Source of the DNA: RGIG1918 sp964570895
GTDB lineage: Bacteria; Cyanobacteriota; Vampirovibrionia; Gastranaerophilales; Gastranaerophilaceae
Direction: 5' to 3'
Assembly (NCBI GenBank): GCA_964570895.1
Contig: CAZMZD010000001.1
Location: 62,001-126,000, forward strand
DNA: 64,000 bases
Of this stretch, positions 8,960-17,860 are shown one piece after another (position 1 is the first letter of the stretch; each line of letters starts with the position of its first letter). The position numbers and the translations under genes were made by a program. The notes beneath the pieces are model-generated. The model did not search any database. It saw only the letters and a program-made list of their open reading frames with translations, and was not told where the DNA came from.

Positions 8960-10259
8960 CTATAACCTCAACATTTTCTTCTACAAAATCAAGATGATAT
9001 TCTTGAATTACTTCACCTTTGTATATTATACCGCGGCATGGCGGATATGGGATAATAGTTTTTCCTGAAATTTTATGCAGCGCATTACTTTTGCTTGTCA
9101 TTGTCGTGTTTGTTTTGTGCGCCTTCCAAGGCTGAATTTTTGTGCAGGGAAATGGTTCACAAACGGCCGGAGCAGGTGTTTTTGCGTAGTCTTTGCATTT
9201 TTTGAGCGCGCTATACAATGTTTTTAATTTTTTTTCATCTGTTCCAATTCCGCATAAAAACAGAATAGAGTTTTCGTTTTCTTCTTCGTCTTCAATTGAG
9301 TATTTTTCAAACAATTCTTCGCTTAAACCTCTTTTGCATTTAAGCAAAATCCTTGTTTCGTCAATGTTTTCGCCTTCTAAAATTTCAAAACCAAGTTGTG
9401 CGATTTTTTCTTTATATTTTTTAATATTTTTAATTAACTTTTTTATTTCGGATTTGCCTGTATTGCCTGCAAGGTAGCTTATGGTGCTTTCAATATTTGC
9501 AAGAAGCGGGTAACTAGGAGAAGTTGTGGTAATTAAATTTAGATTTTTTTGAATTTCATCTCTTTCAATTTCCGTATCTTCGCCAAGCATAAGGATTGCA
9601 GCAGGGTTCAAGGCGCCTGCATTTTTATGAAGAGAATTAACAACAATGTCTGCTCCGCATTTAATTGCTGATTTTTTGTTTTCAGTAAAATTTAAAAGTG
9701 CGCCATGTGCTTCGTCGACAATTAAAATTACGCCATATTGCTTGCAAATTTTTGCAATTTTTTCAATGTCTGATATAACGCCATCGTAGGTTGGGCTTGT
9801 GATAACACATGCTTTATAGCTTGTTAATTTTAAAATATCCTCAAGATTTTTTGGGTTAATTTCTTTGTATATCCCAAAATTTTCATCATACTCCGGCATT
9901 ATCCAATCCACGTCGCATTTTGCAAGAATTGTGCCATTTAACACAGATTTATGACAATTTCTTGCGACAAGAATTTTGTCCCCTTCGCTGCTAACAGTTA
10001 AAATCGAGGCAAGCAGCCCTTGAGTTGAACCTTGATTTAAGAAAAATAAAGATTTTGCGCCGTATATTTTTGCGCATTTTATTTGCGCTTTGAATATTTC
10101 TCTGCATGGGTTGTGCAGGTTGTCAAAGCCTTCAATTTCAGAGTAGTCAAGTTTATAGTAGTCTTCTAAAAACTTGTCAAACGGCGCATGTTGCCCATGT
10201 GACGGGGTGGTGAACAATGTTCTTTTAACCCCTTTTTTTAACATATTTAACAAACTCAT
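8952..10259 (-). CDS. Orn/Lys/Arg decarboxylase-family PLP enzyme
   Basis: Fold-type I PLP enzyme related to basic amino-acid decarboxylases. FTTPSHGQ near the N-terminus is the family entry motif, VDEAHGALL contains the PLP Asp, and VVNSLHKNAGAL has the Schiff-base Lys in the SxHK context. At 435 residues it lacks the N-terminal wing domain of the large inducible decarboxylases and matches the short SpeA/Cad-type group. The C-terminus ends with the expected IPYPPCRGIIYKGE segment (family P[YF]PPG). Possible substrates are arginine or lysine. It is upstream of and overlaps deoB, and is divergent from ligA with only 23 bases between the two start codons. Confidence 0.85.
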   Translation of the reverse strand: MSLLNMLKKGVKRTLFTTPSHGQHAPFDKFLEDYYKLDYSEIEGFDNLHNPCREIFKAQIKCAKIYGAKSLFFLNQGSTQGLLASILTVSSEGDKILVARNCHKSVLNGTILAKCDVDWIMPEYDENFGIYKEINPKNLEDILKLTSYKACVITSPTYDGVISDIEKIAKICKQYGVILIVDEAHGALLNFTENKKSAIKCGADIVVNSLHKNAGALNPAAILMLGEDTEIERDEIQKNLNLITTTSPSYPLLANIESTISYLAGNTGKSEIKKLIKNIKKYKEKIAQLGFEILEGENIDETRILLKCKRGLSEELFEKYSIEDEEENENSILFLCGIGTDEKKLKTLYSALKKCKDYAKTPAPAVCEPFPCTKIQPWKAHKTNTTMTSKSNALHKISGKTIIPYPPCRGIIYKGEVIQEYHLDFVEENVEVIDE

Positions 10260-10294
10260 AAAAATATATTAAAATATATTTTATGGATATACAA
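10247..10294. promoter_or_regulatory. Overlapping divergent leaderless promoters of ligA and the PLP decarboxylase
   Basis: The 23 bases between the start codons (10260-10282) are all A/T and contain the 10-mer AAAATATATT twice in tandem. Toward ligA: TTAACA (10247-10252), 17 bases, TAAAAT (10270-10275), 7 bases, ATG. Toward the decarboxylase: TTGTAT (10294-10289), 17 bases, TAATAT (10271-10266), 6 bases, ATG. Each -35 lies inside the coding sequence of the opposite gene, and there is no room for a leader or Shine-Dalgarno in either direction. Confidence 0.65.
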
Positions 10295-12283
10295 GAAAAA
10301 ATTAATAATTTACGTAAAGAAATAAACTATCACTCAAGGCTTTATTATGTTGAAGATAATCCTCAAATTGAAGATTATCAATATGACGCGCTTTTTCATG
10401 AGCTTCAAGCGCTCGAGGCCAAGTATCCGCTCTTGATTACGCCTGATAGCCCAACTCAAAGAGTTGGCGGCGTGAGTGAAGAATTTGTGCAAGTTCCGCA
10501 CAAAAACAGGCTTTATAGCCTTGATAATTCAAACGGCGACGCAGAACTTCATGAATGGTATGAAAGGGTTGCTAAAGATTTATTTAACTACGATAAAAAG
10601 ACGGACAAATTGCCTTCAATCGCTCTTGCGTGCGAGCTTAAAATTGACGGGCTCGCAGTTGCGCTCACATATAAAAATGGCATGTTCTATCAAGGTTTGA
10701 CACGTGGCGATGGCATTGTGGGCGAAGATGTGACGGCAAACCTCAGAACAATTCGCGCTATTCCGTTGAGTTTGCCGGAGCCTATTGATATAGAAGTTCG
10801 TGGCGAAGTTTATATGCCTTACGACAAGTTTGAAAAATTAAACGAAGGGCAACGTGAGCTTGGTGCGCCGTTATTTAAAAACCCAAGAAATGCAGCGGCA
10901 GGTACGCTAAGGCAGCTTGACCCAAAAATTGTTGAAGGGCGCGGATTGTCGTTTTTTGCGTATTTTGGTTTGTATGAAGATAAAACAAAATCTCCAAAAA
11001 CTCATTCGCAAATTATGAAAAAGCTCCATGAATATGGTTTTAAAACGAATAAAGTTACGGTTTTACATGGGGTTGAAGATGTTTATAAATATTGCGCTGA
11101 AGCGGATGTTTCGCGCAAAAGCTTGAATTATGCGACAGATGGAGTTGTTGTAAAAGTGGACGAGCTTCAATTCCAAGAAGAGCTTGGTTTTACGTCAAGA
11201 GTTCCAAAATGGGCAACTGCTTATAAATTTCCGCCGGAAGAAGTGTGGACGAAGTTAATCGGGGTTGAAGAATCTGTCGGAAGAACGGGTGCAGTCACTC
11301 CTGTGGCGCTTCTTGAACCTGTTGATATTTCAGGTTCAACAGTTTCGCGCGCTTCTTTATATAATTTTGATGAAATTAAAAGGCTTGATATTAGAATAGG
11401 GCAAGAGGTTCTTGTTAAAAAAGCGGCTGAAATTATCCCAAAAGTTATTCAGGCAAAGCCTGACGACACGCTTCCGCAATATAAAATTCCTGATGTTTGC
11501 CCTGATTGCGGCGCAAAATTAATTGAGCTTGAAAACGAAGTTGCAATGTATTGCCCTAATCGCTTTGGGTGTCCGTCGCAAATTAAGGGCAGAATTGAAT
11601 ATTTTGTTTCAAAATATTGCATGGACATAGACGGTTTTGGTGAGATGATAATTTCGCAGCTCGTTGAGCGCAATATGGTGCACACTTTTGCAGATTTATA
11701 TTATCTTGCATTTGAGGATTTTCTAACGCTTGATTTGATTAAAGAAAAGTCTGCAAATAATCTTTTAACAGCTCTTGAAAACAGCAAAAAGCCTAAGTTT
11801 GGAAAATTTATAAATGCACTTGGAATACGCCATGTGGGAAGAGAAATGGGGGATATTTTAAGTAAGGTTTACAAAAATCTCGACGAGCTTAAAGCTGCTC
11901 CTTACGAAGAGCTGTCGAAAATTGAAGGCGTTGGCGATATTGTTGCAAAAAGCATTTATGATTATTTTAGAGATGAGGCAAATATAAACGCACTAAGCAA
12001 GCTTCTTGAAGCAGGATTTAAGCCGCAAAACGACAACGAAATTAAAGAAAATGAGTTTTTTAAAGGTAAATCTTTTGTTATTACAGGGACATTGAGCGCT
12101 TTTTCGAGGGAAAAAGCACAAGAGATTTTAAAATCTTATGGGGCTAAAACACCAAGTGCTATAAGCAAAAACACTGATTATTTAATCGTTGGTGTTGGCG
12201 GCGGTTCTAAACTTGAAAAAGCCCAAAACCTCGGAGTTAAAATTTTAACCGAACAAGAATTTTTAGACAAAATAGGAGAATAA
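10283..12283 (+). CDS. ligA: NAD-dependent DNA ligase
   Basis: Seals nicks in DNA replication and repair. The N-terminal Ia/NMN domain is followed by the adenylation motif KIDG with the nucleophile K120, conserved PRNAAAGTLRQLD, an OB fold, a four-Cys zinc finger (CPDCG...YCPNRFGCPSQ), helix-hairpin-helix repeats (IEGVGDIVAKSI) and a C-terminal BRCT domain starting at FFKGKSFVITGTLS. 666 residues, full length and intact. The gene appears to start without a leader. The SIMPL gene follows after 2 bases. Confidence 0.98.
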   Translation: MDIQEKINNLRKEINYHSRLYYVEDNPQIEDYQYDALFHELQALEAKYPLLITPDSPTQRVGGVSEEFVQVPHKNRLYSLDNSNGDAELHEWYERVAKDLFNYDKKTDKLPSIALACELKIDGLAVALTYKNGMFYQGLTRGDGIVGEDVTANLRTIRAIPLSLPEPIDIEVRGEVYMPYDKFEKLNEGQRELGAPLFKNPRNAAAGTLRQLDPKIVEGRGLSFFAYFGLYEDKTKSPKTHSQIMKKLHEYGFKTNKVTVLHGVEDVYKYCAEADVSRKSLNYATDGVVVKVDELQFQEELGFTSRVPKWATAYKFPPEEVWTKLIGVEESVGRTGAVTPVALLEPVDISGSTVSRASLYNFDEIKRLDIRIGQEVLVKKAAEIIPKVIQAKPDDTLPQYKIPDVCPDCGAKLIELENEVAMYCPNRFGCPSQIKGRIEYFVSKYCMDIDGFGEMIISQLVERNMVHTFADLYYLAFEDFLTLDLIKEKSANNLLTALENSKKPKFGKFINALGIRHVGREMGDILSKVYKNLDELKAAPYEELSKIEGVGDIVAKSIYDYFRDEANINALSKLLEAGFKPQNDNEIKENEFFKGKSFVITGTLSAFSREKAQEILKSYGAKTPSAISKNTDYLIVGVGGGSKLEKAQNLGVKILTEQEFLDKIGE

Positions 12284-12285
12284 TC

Positions 12286-13014
12286 ATGAAAAAAATTATG
12301 TCATTGCTTTTGTTTTTGGCATTTGCTTCAATGCCTGTTTTTGCAAACCAGCAAAAAGCGTCAACAAACGACGGTTTTATAACAGTAACTGCTTCAAGAA
12401 CGGAAGAAGTTAAGCCAAATATGGCAACAATTTCTTTTTATATTGAAACTTCAGACAAAGTTTCAGATGTTGCTGTAAAAGAAAATAAAAAAATCGCAAC
12501 GAGCGTAATTGAGGCAATTAAATCTGCCTATAACCCTGACTTAGACACAATTAAAACAACTTCTTATAATGTTGTTCCAAACTATATTTACCACAACAAC
12601 AATAAAAAAACTCTGGATAAATATGTGGTTACAACTGCACTACAATTCGCAACAAAAAATCCAAGCACAATGGGCGCTATTATTAACACTGCCCAACAAG
12701 CAGGCGCAACAAGAGTTACAGGCTTAAACTATTCTCTTGATATGGATGAATTTGACTGTTCTGAAATTATCAAAAAGGCTTCAAAAAACTTGCGTATGAG
12801 AGCAAATGCGGCAGCTGACGCAATTGGCGTTAAAGTTGTTGGTGTTAAGGAAATGAATGTAGACTGTGGCGGGCAAAATGCAGTTCGCTATTATGCAGCT
12901 ATGAATAAACAGGTAGCGGCTGATGGAGCAGTTGCCGAATCCGCTTCTGTTCCGCTTGAAGAAGGTGTTACAAAAGTGACGGTTACAATAACTGCAAAAT
13001 TCTGGGTTAAATAG
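12286..13014 (+). CDS. Secreted SIMPL-domain protein (DUF541)
   Basis: 242 residues with an N-terminal signal peptide (hydrophobic core 4-16, AFASMPVFA, cleavage near residue 20). The mature part carries the SIMPL pattern: ITVTASRTEEVKPNMATISFYIE at the start, a central ADAIGVKVVGVKEM segment and the closing VTVTITAKFWVK strand. Family members (E. coli YggE) are periplasmic proteins tied to oxidative-stress tolerance, with no known enzymatic activity. The Shine-Dalgarno AGGAGAA overlaps the ligA stop codon, so the pair is one operon; a strong terminator follows. Confidence 0.85.
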   Translation: MKKIMSLLLFLAFASMPVFANQQKASTNDGFITVTASRTEEVKPNMATISFYIETSDKVSDVAVKENKKIATSVIEAIKSAYNPDLDTIKTTSYNVVPNYIYHNNNKKTLDKYVVTTALQFATKNPSTMGAIINTAQQAGATRVTGLNYSLDMDEFDCSEIIKKASKNLRMRANAAADAIGVKVVGVKEMNVDCGGQNAVRYYAAMNKQVAADGAVAESASVPLEEGVTKVTVTITAKFWVK

Positions 13015-13046
13015 TTTTCTTGGCGCTTGTAAACCTTGCGTATATT

Positions 13047-13076
13047 AAAAAATCTCCCAATTGCGGGAGATTTTTT
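13047..13076. terminator. Bidirectional terminator between SIMPL gene and gltX
   Basis: AATCTCCC (13051-13058) and GGGAGATT (13065-13072) form a perfect stem with a 6-base loop, flanked by an A-tract on the left and a T-tract on the right. It can end transcription from both convergent genes. Confidence 0.9.
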
Positions 13077-13110
13077 TAATGCTTTGTTTTGCACTATGTG
13101 CTTAATAAGG

Positions 13111-14571
13111 TTAATTCATCGCCGCTTTAATTCTTCTTGTAAATTCTTCTTTTCCAAGAAGTTTGATAACAGCGCACATATCGGCACCACGAGTTCTGCC
13201 TGTTGTTGCTGCGCGAACTACCCACATTGTTTCTTTTGGCTTAATGCCTTTTTCTTTAAACTCTGCTCTTAAGTTTGCAAAAGCCTCGTGGAGCGGCTCT
13301 TCTGATGTGAAATCTAAATCAGCGCAAATTTCCAATGTTCTTTTTAGTACATCGTTTGCATATTCGGCGCCCAAAACATCTGCCACTTCGTCAAGTTTGA
13401 TATCATCGTTAAATAAATATTCGGTGTCGTGTTTAAGTTCTGATAACAATGTGATTGGCTCTCTTGTAATTTCTAAAATTCTTAAAAGTTCGTCTTTTGT
13501 GTATCTTTCAAGGTTATAGCAAGAAAGGAACGGTTTTGCGTGTTCTAATAGTTCTTCGAGAGGCATTTTTTTAATATATTGCCCGTTCATCCAATTTAAT
13601 TTATCGTATTCAAAAATCGAATTGGATGATGAAACTTCGCCAATTCTAAAATCTGCCGCAATTTCGTCAACTGTTTTAATTTCGACGCCATCAGAAGGTG
13701 CCCAGCCGAGGAGCGCAACGAAATTAACAAGCGCGTCAATTAAATAGCCTTCTTTGATAAAGTCGCTAACAGCAGTTGCGCCATGACGTTTTGAAAGTTT
13801 GCTTCTATCTGGTGCTAAAATCATACCTAAATGCCCAAAGTTTGGAACTTCTGCGCCAAGCGCTTCGTAAATTAAAATTTGCTTGAAGGTGTTTGAAATA
13901 TGGTCTTCGCCCCTGATAATATCTGAAATTTTCATTAACATATCGTCAATCACAACTGCAAAATTGTATGTTGGCGTGCCGTTTGATTTCATAATTACAA
14001 AGTCGCCAATTAGGTCTGCATTTTGTTTTAATTCGCCTTTAACAAGGTCGTTGAATGAAATTTCGGATGTTTTATGAAACGCGTTAAGAGCTTTTTTAAT
14101 TGAAAATCTGATTGCAGGTTTTCTGCCTTCAGCTCTTAATTTTTCTTTTTCTTCTTCTGTTAAGTTTTCGCATTTTCCGCTGTAAACGTGTGCAATTTTA
14201 TGTTCTTGCGAATATTGTTTTTCAGCTTCAAGTTCTTCCGGCGTGCAGAAGCATTCATAAGCAAAGCCTGCGTCCACAAGCTGTTTAGCGTATTTTGGAT
14301 ATATGTCAAATCTTTCAGATTGTGTGTATGGAGCATAATCCCCGCCAACGTCTGGGCCTTCGTCCCAATTAAGCCCTAGGGCTTTTAAACTATCAAAAAT
14401 GTTATCTATATATTGTTGTTCTGTGCGCTCTGCGTCTGTGTCTTCAATTCTTAGCACGAATTTTCCGCCCATTTTTTTAGCGTATAAATAATTAAAAAGT
14501 GCTGTGCGCGCAGTTCCGATGTGTAAATTACCGCTTGGTGACGGTGCTATTCTAACTCTTAGTTCTGTCAT
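13111..14571 (-). CDS. gltX: Glutamyl-tRNA synthetase
   Basis: Class I aminoacyl-tRNA synthetase charging tRNA-Glu. The HIGH motif is HIGT at residues 17-20 (APSPSGNLHIGTARTAL) and the KMSKS motif is KLSKRHG. 486 residues, the normal bacterial length, with the anticodon-binding domain at the C-terminus. The start follows GAGAGTTTAAA and a TATACT -10 about 25 bases away, so it has a conventional short leader. Its promoter region overlaps that of the divergent hom gene. Whether it is discriminating or also charges tRNA-Gln cannot be read from sequence. Confidence 0.96.
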   Translation of the reverse strand: MTELRVRIAPSPSGNLHIGTARTALFNYLYAKKMGGKFVLRIEDTDAERTEQQYIDNIFDSLKALGLNWDEGPDVGGDYAPYTQSERFDIYPKYAKQLVDAGFAYECFCTPEELEAEKQYSQEHKIAHVYSGKCENLTEEEKEKLRAEGRKPAIRFSIKKALNAFHKTSEISFNDLVKGELKQNADLIGDFVIMKSNGTPTYNFAVVIDDMLMKISDIIRGEDHISNTFKQILIYEALGAEVPNFGHLGMILAPDRSKLSKRHGATAVSDFIKEGYLIDALVNFVALLGWAPSDGVEIKTVDEIAADFRIGEVSSSNSIFEYDKLNWMNGQYIKKMPLEELLEHAKPFLSCYNLERYTKDELLRILEITREPITLLSELKHDTEYLFNDDIKLDEVADVLGAEYANDVLKRTLEICADLDFTSEEPLHEAFANLRAEFKEKGIKPKETMWVVRAATTGRTRGADMCAVIKLLGKEEFTRRIKAAMN

Positions 14572-14618
14572 TTTAAACTCTCATTTTTACTACATTTCAA
14601 GTATAATACAAAAAATAT

Positions 14619-14647
14619 AAGACAAGCATGTTTTTTTTTAGTATAAT
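14619..14647 (+). promoter_or_regulatory. hom promoter, leaderless type
   Basis: AAGACA (14619-14624), 17-base spacer, consensus TATAAT (14642-14647), then 7 bases to the ATG at 14655. No Shine-Dalgarno precedes the ATG. Confidence 0.6.
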
Positions 14648-14654
14648 TCGATTT

Positions 14655-15908
14655 ATGGAAAATAAATTAAAAATCGGAATTATAGGACTTGGCACAGTTG
14701 GCACGGGTGTCGTTAAAGTTCTTCAGGATTTCCCTGATATTGAAATTGTTGGTGCTTGCGTTAAAAACACATCTAAAAAAAGAGAAGTTGAAGTTAAATT
14801 TTTAACGGATGATCCTTTTGTGATTGCAAATCACCCTGAAATTGATATTGTGGTTGAAGTTGCAGGCGGTGTTAACCCCATGCGCGAAGTTTTAAAAACT
14901 GCAATTTGCAACAAAAAACATATTGTGACTGCAAACAAAGAACTTCTTGCAAAACATGGAGCGGAACTTTTTGACCTTGCAAATGAAAATAATGTTGTAA
15001 TTTTATATGAAGCAGCTGTTGCAGGTGGCATTCCAATCATCTCGCCAATCAAAAATGCGCTTCGTGCAAATAAATTTACAAGAGTGGCCGGCATTTTAAA
15101 TGGCACAACAAACTACATTTTAACCAAAATGGAACAAGACCAAATTTCTTACGGCGAATGTTTAGCTCGCGCTCAAGAGCTTGGTTATGCCGAAACTGAC
15201 CCGACAGGCGACGTTGAAGGCTTTGATACAATGTATAAAATCGCAACCCTTGCAAACATTGTTTTTGGCAAAAGAATTGACGTAAATAAAATTTACCGCG
15301 AAGGAATTACTAAAATTTCAGATGACGATATCAAGCATGCTGAAGACTTGGGCTATAAAATTAAGCTAATCGGGCTTGCTCAAGTTGACGGAGATGCCCT
15401 TGACATCAGAGTTCACCCGATGTTAATTCCGGTTGAAAATGTAATTTCGTTAATCGATAATGCACTTAACGCGGTTCAATTAGAAGGCACACCTGTTGGT
15501 CAAATTATGTTTACGGGCCCCGGGGCTGGCGAATTTCCAACGGCAAGCTCCGTTGTAGGCGACATTCTTGCGATAAAATCTGAAATTAATACATCTGATT
15601 TTATTCTTCCGCTCACAAGATGTAATCATAAGGAATATGCAAATCAGCTTAATATTTTAGACACAAAAAGTTGCTATTACATCTCAATTAATGCTGAAAA
15701 CAGGGTCGGCACAATTGGTTTAATCGGTTCTGTTTGTGCTAAAAATTCAATCAATTTATCAAATATAGTTCAAAAGGGCATAAAGCAAGACGGAACAGCG
15801 CAAGTCATCGTCGTGACTGAAATTGCGTCTGAACGCGATATGCAAAATGCACTTTGCGAACTCAAGGAAAAAGGTATAGTTATTAATAATTTAATAAGGG
15901 CAATGTAA
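14655..15908 (+). CDS. hom: Homoserine dehydrogenase
   Basis: NAD(P)H-dependent reduction of aspartate semialdehyde to homoserine, the branch to threonine and methionine. Rossmann GLGTVGTGV near residue 10, NKELLAKHG and the catalytic region GILNGTTNYIL with downstream DPTGDVEGFD are diagnostic. A C-terminal ACT domain (YYISINAENRVGTIGLIGSV) suggests feedback regulation by threonine. The ATG at 14655 is taken because the family begins right before the Rossmann strand and a further in-frame ATG at 14628 would place the promoter inside the gene. 417 residues. thrC follows after 2 bases. Confidence 0.95.
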   Translation: MENKLKIGIIGLGTVGTGVVKVLQDFPDIEIVGACVKNTSKKREVEVKFLTDDPFVIANHPEIDIVVEVAGGVNPMREVLKTAICNKKHIVTANKELLAKHGAELFDLANENNVVILYEAAVAGGIPIISPIKNALRANKFTRVAGILNGTTNYILTKMEQDQISYGECLARAQELGYAETDPTGDVEGFDTMYKIATLANIVFGKRIDVNKIYREGITKISDDDIKHAEDLGYKIKLIGLAQVDGDALDIRVHPMLIPVENVISLIDNALNAVQLEGTPVGQIMFTGPGAGEFPTASSVVGDILAIKSEINTSDFILPLTRCNHKEYANQLNILDTKSCYYISINAENRVGTIGLIGSVCAKNSINLSNIVQKGIKQDGTAQVIVVTEIASERDMQNALCELKEKGIVINNLIRAM

Positions 15909-15910
15909 TT

Positions 15911-16963
15911 ATGTATCAAGGACTTATCAACAAATATAAAGAATATTTACCTGTGACGGATGAAACTCCTATTGTGACACTTTGCGAAGGCAATACTCCG
16001 CTTATTAAAGCTGAAAATTTTGCAAAGAAAATTGGGCGTCCGGATTTAGAAATTTATTTAAAATATGAAGGTGCAAACCCAACAGGCTCTTTTAAAGATA
16101 GAGGCATGACAATGGCTGTCACAAAGGCAAAAGAAGCCGGCTCAAAGGCAATTATTTGCGCTTCAACGGGTAACACTTCTGCGGCTGCTGCGGCTTATGG
16201 TGCAAAAGCTGGCATGAAAACCTACGTTTTAATTCCTGATGGCTACATTGCGCTTGGAAAATTATCTCAAGCAATGATGTATGGCGCAGAAATTATTGCA
16301 ATTGCCGGAAATTTTGACCAAGCACTTGAAGCAGTTGTTAAAATTTCTGAAAATAACCCAATAACCCTTGTAAACTCGCTAAATCCATACAGAATTGAAG
16401 GGCAAAAAACAGGTGCATTTGAAGTGATTGAAGCTCTTGGCTCTGCTCCTGATTATCATTTTATTCCTGTTGGAAACGCGGGTAATATTACGGCTTATTG
16501 GAAGGGTTATAAAGAATTCCATGAACTTGGCAAAAGCCCTAATCTTCCAAAAATGATGGGTATTCAAGCTGAAGGTGCTGCGGCAATTGTTAAGGGGCAC
16601 AGAATTATGAACCCTGAAACAATCGCAACTGCAATTAGAATTGGCAACCCTGCAAGTTGGAAAAAAGCAGAAGCAGCTCGTGATGAGTCTTGCGGCACAA
16701 TCGACATGGTAAACGATGAAAAAATCATCGAAGCTTATAAAATTCTTGCTTCATGCGAAGGTATCCTTGCTGAACCTGCAAGCTGCGCTACAATTGCGGG
16801 CATTATCAAGCTCAAAGACACCCTTAAAGAAGGTGCAAAACTTGTTTGCACGCTTACGGGAAATGGCTTGAAAGACCCTGACAGCGCGATTAAATACTCT
16901 GAAGCAGAAGTTAAAAAAACAGGCGCAGAACTCGATGATATTCTTCGAGTTATGAATATATAA
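15911..16963 (+). CDS. thrC: Threonine synthase
   Basis: PLP enzyme converting O-phosphohomoserine to threonine, the last step of the pathway. The PLP Lys is in NPTGSFKDRGM, the substrate-phosphate loop is CASTGNTSAA, and the Gly-rich PLP-phosphate loop is PVGNAGNI. 350 residues, the short cyanobacterial/Bacillus-type enzyme. Forms a two-gene operon with hom (2-base gap). No homoserine kinase (thrB) is adjacent; it must lie elsewhere. Confidence 0.95.
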   Translation: MYQGLINKYKEYLPVTDETPIVTLCEGNTPLIKAENFAKKIGRPDLEIYLKYEGANPTGSFKDRGMTMAVTKAKEAGSKAIICASTGNTSAAAAAYGAKAGMKTYVLIPDGYIALGKLSQAMMYGAEIIAIAGNFDQALEAVVKISENNPITLVNSLNPYRIEGQKTGAFEVIEALGSAPDYHFIPVGNAGNITAYWKGYKEFHELGKSPNLPKMMGIQAEGAAAIVKGHRIMNPETIATAIRIGNPASWKKAEAARDESCGTIDMVNDEKIIEAYKILASCEGILAEPASCATIAGIIKLKDTLKEGAKLVCTLTGNGLKDPDSAIKYSEAEVKKTGAELDDILRVMNI

Positions 16964-17045
16964 ATTAATGCTTGATTTTCAAACTTGTTGTGTTATTATT
17001 TTTTCGTTGAGGTTGGAAACAGCCAAAATTGAAAAAATAATATTC

Positions 17046-17118
17046 GGGGAATTAGCTCAATTGGTAGAGCACCTGCTTTGCACGCAGGGGGTTAGGAGTT
17101 CGAGTCTCCTATTCTCCA
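17046..17118 (+). tRNA. tRNA-Ala (anticodon TGC)
   Basis: 73-base cloverleaf. Acceptor arms GGGGAAT / ATTCTCC (one G-U pair), D arm GCTC-AATTGGTA-GAGC, anticodon loop CTTTGCACG with TGC in the middle, T arm with GTTCGAGTC. The 3' CCA is not encoded and must be added enzymatically, unlike the tRNA-Leu in this window. Confidence 0.95.
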
Positions 17119-17128
17119 AATTTTAAAT

Positions 17129-17152
17129 AAAGAGCCCAAGAGGCTCTTTTTT
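17129..17152 (+). terminator. Terminator after tRNA-Ala
   Basis: AAAGAGCC and GGCTCTTT pair across a 5-base loop, followed by a run of T. It begins 11 bases after the tRNA. Confidence 0.88.
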
Positions 17153-17182
17153 AGTGGCTTTACAAGCTTTATATGGTGCTTT

Positions 17183-17767
17183 ATGGTAATTAAAAATTTT
17201 CAAAATTCGGATATCCAAGACGGAAAGCGCCTAGCAGGGCTCACTTGGAGTGATTTTTTCAAAAACCAAAGTGATGAATTGCAAGAATTTATTAACAGTT
17301 TTACTTTTGAATATTATGATTTGAACAGAGAATATTCTTTTAGTGCGTTTGATGATAAATTTTGCGGGTTTTTACTTGCATGTAAAAAATCAGATACAAG
17401 TTCTACTTCTCATAAATATCTTGATTTGGCGCAAGGTTTGCCATGTGACGAGAAAAAAATTGCAATTGAAACAATTAATTTCTTTAAAGATTGCACAAAT
17501 AAAACGCGCAACATCATGACCCCAAATGACATTATGCTTGGGCTTTTTGTGAGCGCAAAACGTGGTTTTGGAAAGAAACTTTTAGCGGAACTTAAACAAA
17601 CTTGTTTGAAAAATGGCTTGAAAAACATTTATTTATGGTCCGATACGACATGTGACCATGATTATTACCCTAGTCATGGTTTTCAGTTGGTTGAAACTTC
17701 CGAATATAAGGTCGGTGAAAATATAATCAAAGCCATGATTTTTAAAAAAGAGATTGAAAACCTTTAG
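17183..17767 (+). CDS. GNAT-family N-acetyltransferase
   Basis: 194 residues. The acetyl-CoA-binding motif A is seen as GLFVSAKRGFGKKLLAELK (R/Q-x-x-G-x-G/A), and the late IYLWSDTTCDHDYYPSHGFQLVETSEY segment is the usual GNAT beta-bulge and 'YxxxGF' motif. The substrate is not predictable. It stands alone between tRNA-Ala and the TetR regulator; no clear Shine-Dalgarno precedes the ATG. Confidence 0.8.
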   Translation: MVIKNFQNSDIQDGKRLAGLTWSDFFKNQSDELQEFINSFTFEYYDLNREYSFSAFDDKFCGFLLACKKSDTSSTSHKYLDLAQGLPCDEKKIAIETINFFKDCTNKTRNIMTPNDIMLGLFVSAKRGFGKKLLAELKQTCLKNGLKNIYLWSDTTCDHDYYPSHGFQLVETSEYKVGENIIKAMIFKKEIENL

Positions 17768-17810
17768 CCTTCTGTGTTTTGCGCGCTGCGTAGCTTGAAA
17801 TTTTTTCTCA

Positions 17811-17840
17811 TTGACAAATCAAACGATTGTTTGATATACT
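17811..17840 (+). promoter_or_regulatory. Promoter of the TetR/efflux operon with operator palindrome between -35 and -10
   Basis: Consensus TTGACA (17811-17816) and TATACT (17835-17840) with an 18-base spacer. The spacer is occupied by a perfect inverted repeat, ATCAAAC-N4-GTTTGAT (17818-17835). This is the expected position for an autoregulatory TetR operator that blocks RNA polymerase. Confidence 0.8.
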
Positions 17841-17860
17841 TCAAAACAATCGGAGGTTTT

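Noticed and set aside
10260..10282. Tandem A/T decamers considered as iterons or an origin element
   Set aside because: Only two copies, no DnaA boxes nearby, and the sequence is explained by overlapping promoters.
14628..14654. Upstream in-frame ATG for hom
   Set aside because: It lies between the -35 and -10 of the promoter and adds nine residues absent from the family.
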